Below are positions 5,911-8,594 of a DNA stretch of 8,594 bases, one piece after another. A program made the position numbers and the translations under genes. Position 1 is the stretch's first letter. Each line of letters opens with the position of its first letter. Where the stretch lies: positions 1-8,594 of the forward strand of contig JAJZAG010000155.1 of the NCBI GenBank assembly GCA_021799555.1, in the 5' to 3' direction. The notes beneath the pieces are model-generated. The model made no database searches and had not been told where the DNA came from. It was given only the letters and a program-made list of their open reading frames with translations. Source of the stretch: Deltaproteobacteria bacterium (GTDB taxonomy: Bacteria > Desulfobacterota > Binatia > Binatales > Binataceae).

Positions 5911-7293
5911 TCACTGAATCTTGGGTCGCTCGGTCACTGGCGGCGCCTCGGCGAGCGGCGCCGAATCGTCCGACAGAGCCGGGTCGATTCGGCGGGGCAC
6001 CTTGTCAATCGGGCTTAGCTCGATTTCCTTGTCGCTCGCGATTCCAAGCTCTTTGAATCTGCGCGCCGACGGGGCGACCCGGCTTTCGAAAGATCCCACC
6101 GCCTTATTGAATGCATCTATCGAGCGCCCGAGATGGGTGCCAACGCTATCGAGAAACTCGACAACGGTCGCAAGGCGCTCATATAGGTCGCGCCCGAGAT
6201 TTCTAATCCGGTCCGCGTTTTCCGCTGTTTCCTGCTGCATCCATCCGTATGCCACCGCGCGCAAAAGAGCGATCAGTGTCGTCGGCGTCGCCAGTATGAC
6301 GCGGTCGCGGCCTGCCTCGATCAGGGAAGGATCCTGTTCCAGCGCCGCGCTGAAGAACGTTTCGCCCGGAAGAAACATCACGACGAATTGCGGAGCCGGT
6401 TGAAACTGATCCCAGTAAGCCTTGGCTTCCAGCTTCACCATATGTTCGCGCACTTGACGCGCATGCTCTTTGAGCTTGGCGCTGCGCATCTCCTCAGTTG
6501 GGGCCTCAAGCGCATCGAGATATGCCTGCAGCGGCGTTTTCGCATCTACGATGATGCTACGCGAACCGGGAAGCTGCACGCGAAGGTCCGGCCGTAGCCT
6601 GCCCAAGTCGGTATCGACACTCTCTTGCTGAAAGAAATCGCAACGCTCGAGCATACCGGCCAGTTCGACCACGCGCTTTAGCTGAACCTCGCCCCAGCGC
6701 CCGCGAACCTGCGGCGCGCGCAGCGCCTTGACCAGATTGGCGGTCTCGGAACGCAATTCGGTCTGCGTCGTAATCAGTGACTTCACCTGATTACCAAGCT
6801 CTCCGTAAGCAAAACTGCGCGCTTTTTCCAACGCTTGAATCTGGGAATTGATCTTATCGAGCGCTTCGCCGAGCGGTTTTACGAGCGTCTCGATTTCCTT
6901 CTTGCGCGCCTCAACGTCGCTGGTCGCGGCGCTCCTGACCGCTCCCAGCCGCTCACCCGCGAGCTTCAGGAACTCTTCGTTGCTGCGCCCTAACGCTTCC
7001 GCAGCCAGAGCGGCGAAGGTATCAGACAGCACCGCCTTCGCGTCGTCGAGCAGGCCGCGCTCACGCTCAATACTCTCTCGGGCATTCTTAAGTTCGGTTT
7101 CCGCCGTCACCCTGGCGGCTTGTGCAGTTGCAAGTTGCTCGCGCAATTTCTCGAGCTCCAGCGCGAGCGACTCGCGCGCTCCGCGCTCTTGCGCAGCGGT
7201 TGCAAGCGCAGCCGCCACACCTGCCCGGCTGCTAAGCCATCCGACCAGCGCGCCGAGAACGACTCCTCCCATCAGGGCGATGATCAATTCCAT
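5911..7293 (-). CDS. rmuC: DNA recombination protein RmuC
   Basis: RmuC family proteins carry a predicted PD-(D/E)XK-like nuclease core and, in E. coli, limit inversion at short inverted repeats; their exact substrate is still unclear. The 460-residue product has an N-terminal membrane anchor (about 3-20), a long coiled coil (about 25-190, with a Lys/Glu heptad-like pattern), then the RmuC core. The core shows GRWGEVQL (198-205), RPDLRVQLPG (234-243), IIVDAKTPL (247-255, candidate catalytic Asp250 and Lys252), FLPGETFFSAAL (307-318), ATPTTLIALLRAVAYGWMQQ (335-354) and the helical VEFLDSVGTHLGRSIDAFNKAVGSFESR region (378-405). The last 50 residues are an acidic and Pro-rich unstructured tail. 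The ATG at 7293 keeps the whole membrane helix and has GGGGAAA 10 bases upstream. It converges on the femAB-like gene and diverges from the ArsA-like gene, so is likely monocistronic. Confidence 0.95.
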   Translation of the reverse strand: MELIIALMGGVVLGALVGWLSSRAGVAAALATAAQERGARESLALELEKLREQLATAQAARVTAETELKNARESIERERGLLDDAKAVLSDTFAALAAEALGRSNEEFLKLAGERLGAVRSAATSDVEARKKEIETLVKPLGEALDKINSQIQALEKARSFAYGELGNQVKSLITTQTELRSETANLVKALRAPQVRGRWGEVQLKRVVELAGMLERCDFFQQESVDTDLGRLRPDLRVQLPGSRSIIVDAKTPLQAYLDALEAPTEEMRSAKLKEHARQVREHMVKLEAKAYWDQFQPAPQFVVMFLPGETFFSAALEQDPSLIEAGRDRVILATPTTLIALLRAVAYGWMQQETAENADRIRNLGRDLYERLATVVEFLDSVGTHLGRSIDAFNKAVGSFESRVAPSARRFKELGIASDKEIELSPIDKVPRRIDPALSDDSAPLAEAPPVTERPKIQ

Positions 7294-7409
7294 ATTCGCG
7301 TTTTTTCCCCTTGCTGGCAGTGTAAACTTGTCACACGTGGAGCGAAATGCGTCGCTTCACCCCGCTGGACAGCGGTTGCGCGATGCGCTCGGGCAAAGAG
7401 GTTGCTATT

Positions 7410-7433
7410 GTGACGGCGGTTTTGTCGCCGCAC
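7410..7433 (+). promoter_or_regulatory. Hairpin in the leader of the ArsA-like gene
   Basis: Arms GTG-A-CGGCG (7410-7418) and CGCCGCAC (7426-7433) pair over eight base pairs with a single bulged A and a seven-base loop GTTTTGT. The stem ends two bases before the AGGG ribosome-binding site of the ArsA-like gene. It has no following T-run, so it is not a terminator; it may influence translation initiation. Short GC-rich stems arise easily by chance in this DNA. Confidence 0.35.
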
Positions 7434-7435
7434 GC

Positions 7436-7439
7436 AGGG
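7436..7439 (+). promoter_or_regulatory. Ribosome-binding site deciding the start of the ArsA-like gene
   Basis: AGGG lies five bases before the ATG at 7445. An in-frame GTG directly upstream (7442) would be only two bases from this element, so the ATG is the better start. Confidence 0.5.
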
Positions 7440-7444
7440 CAGTG

Positions 7445-8594
7445 ATGAAGGATATCCTCAAACAAGGCTCGATCGTGATTGTGCTAGGCACCGGCGGGGT
7501 TGGAAAGACCACCGTGGCGGCCGCACTTGGCATCGCCGGGGCCGAGGCCGGCCTGGATTGCGCGCTGATTACGGTCGATCCGGCGCGGCGTCTACGCGAC
7601 GCGCTGGGGATGGCAAAGCTTGGCGGGAGTCCTATTCGTCTTGGGCGGAGTCATTTGCGCGCCGCCGGACTTGACCCGGGCATTCGGCTATTTGCGATGA
7701 TGTTGGACGCTAAGGATGTTTGGGACGGAATCGTGGAACGATTCGCATCAGATCCCATCGCCCGCAAGCGGATTCTGGAAAATCCATTTTATCAAAGCTT
7801 ATCCGCCGAATTCGCCGGCGCGGAAGCCTTTGCCGCGCTTCAGCAGCTATATGATCTTCATCAGAGCGCCAAGTTCGGGCTCGAAGTCGTCGATACCCCG
7901 CCGGCCGCGCACGCTTTTGAGTTCCTCGAGGCGCCTGCGCGCTTCACCCGCCTGCTCGATTCGCGCACCGCGCGCTGGCTCTTCACGCCGTCGCTTTCAG
8001 CGGGATGGCTCGCCGTGAAGGTCGCGAGCAACGCGGCGCGCTTTGTAATGCGCGAGCTCGAGCGTTTTGCCGGCGGCAATGTCCTGTCGACGATTGCAGA
8101 GTTCTTTGCCGCGGCGGCGGAGACCGTCGATGCGGTCGTGGACCGATTGCGGAAAACGGAGGCGCTGATGCGGTCGCAGGCCGTGCGTTTCGTGATGGTC
8201 ACGACGGCGGAGGAAGATCGGCTGCACCAGGCGCGCGATCTGCTGTCAGAAATGAAGCGCGAAAAATTGCATCTGTCGGCGATCGTCATCAACCGGTTCC
8301 TCGACGAGCGGACCTGGCGTGAAGCCGCCGCCAGCCCGCGCGGCGCACTCGCACATCTGGAGACGATCGACAGGATTTGCGAAACATCACTCGCGGCGGC
8401 AAACCGCAAGTCAGCGACTGCTCTGGCGCGCGAGCTTCAGGAGTATCGGGTGCGGACGATCGCGCAGATCGCGCGAGTTGCGCGGTTCGCCAGCGAGCTT
8501 CCCGCGGATGTCCAGCTATCGATTGCTCCCGAGCTAAACATTGGAGTGCCGGATTTGCGCGCGCTTGCGCGCATCGCGGGATACATAACCAACG
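7445..8594 (+). CDS. ArsA/Get3-like (anion-transporting type) P-loop ATPase, 3'-truncated
   Basis: The frame is open from ATG 7445 to the right edge (383 full codons), with no stop in view. It belongs to the SIMIBI ArsA/Get3/MinD class. The P-loop is GTGGVGKTT (15-23), the switch-1-like segment is TVDPARRL (43-50), and the Walker B/switch-2 region is EVVDTPPAAHAFEFLEAP (147-164, with Asp150). A nucleotide-base motif AIVINR (279-284) follows. The DTPP...FLEAP form is typical of a bacterial ArsA-like branch rather than of arsenite-pump ArsA: I see no DTAPTGH and no second tandem ATPase domain within this length. The signature lysine of the family (GKGGVGKT) is Thr16 here. Such proteins are often encoded in pairs; a partner may lie beyond the edge. 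Relatives are around 380-400 aa and the sequence resembles a family C-terminus (VPDLRALARIAGYI), so probably few residues are missing. Substrate is unknown; arsenic transport should not be assumed. Confidence 0.88.
   Translation, partial: MKDILKQGSIVIVLGTGGVGKTTVAAALGIAGAEAGLDCALITVDPARRLRDALGMAKLGGSPIRLGRSHLRAAGLDPGIRLFAMMLDAKDVWDGIVERFASDPIARKRILENPFYQSLSAEFAGAEAFAALQQLYDLHQSAKFGLEVVDTPPAAHAFEFLEAPARFTRLLDSRTARWLFTPSLSAGWLAVKVASNAARFVMRELERFAGGNVLSTIAEFFAAAAETVDAVVDRLRKTEALMRSQAVRFVMVTTAEEDRLHQARDLLSEMKREKLHLSAIVINRFLDERTWREAAASPRGALAHLETIDRICETSLAAANRKSATALARELQEYRVRTIAQIARVARFASELPADVQLSIAPELNIGVPDLRALARIAGYITN

Noticed and set aside
7314..7336. GTGT...ACAC imperfect inverted repeat in the rmuC/ArsA-like divergent spacer, with TACACT as a possible minus-strand -10
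   Set aside because: Arms are only four bases and no -35 partner is convincing; not enough to call an operator or promoter.
7861..8409. Minus-strand open frame (182 codons) opposite the ArsA-like gene
   Set aside because: Ser/Arg/Ala-rich low-complexity translation, opposite a clearly coding frame; a shadow of GC-rich codons.

Overview
This window is a stretch of GC-rich bacterial chromosome carrying six protein-coding genes, tightly packed and all apparently intact. Two of them run off the ends of the window. I see no rRNA, tRNA, insertion sequence, phage gene or CRISPR array. The set (L-aspartate oxidase, ClpS-ClpA adaptor and unfoldase, a COG3146-type acyltransferase-fold protein, RmuC, and an ArsA/Get3-like ATPase with a DTPP Walker B) fits a Gram-negative bacterium of proteobacterial or 'deltaproteobacterial' type (for example Myxococcota, Desulfobacterota or Binatota-like soil lineages). 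This placement is inferred from gene content and composition, not from a marker gene.

Layout: nadB runs rightwards from the left edge (2-1585, start missing). It converges on a leftward clpS-clpA pair (clpS 4026-4418, clpA 1653-3995). A rightward femAB-like gene (4583-5773) diverges from clpS across about 160 bp and converges on leftward rmuC (5911-7293). An ArsA/Get3-like ATPase (7445-8594, cut at the right edge) diverges from rmuC. Apart from clpS-clpA, neighbouring genes alternate in strand, so most are probably separate transcription units. The convergent gaps (1586-1652 and 5774-5910) hold no convincing intrinsic terminator.

Functionally, nadB performs the first step of de novo NAD synthesis. 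ClpS selects N-degron substrates and hands them to ClpA, which unfolds them and threads them into ClpP (not in the window). The femAB-like product is a predicted acyl or aminoacyl transferase of unknown substrate. RmuC is a membrane-anchored, coiled-coil, nuclease-fold protein linked to genome stability. The ArsA-like ATPase is a dimeric P-loop ATPase family member that lacks the usual signature lysine.

The most unusual local structure is the 30-nt clpS-clpA junction. The clpS stop is followed by a Shine-Dalgarno-like GGAG, a four-codon ORF (Met-Arg-Arg-Arg-stop) inside a GC-rich hairpin, and then the clpA ATG five bases after the mini-ORF stop. This looks like a possible stop-and-restart control element. 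Otherwise the region is mostly ordinary housekeeping DNA, and I do not see a clear new multi-gene system.
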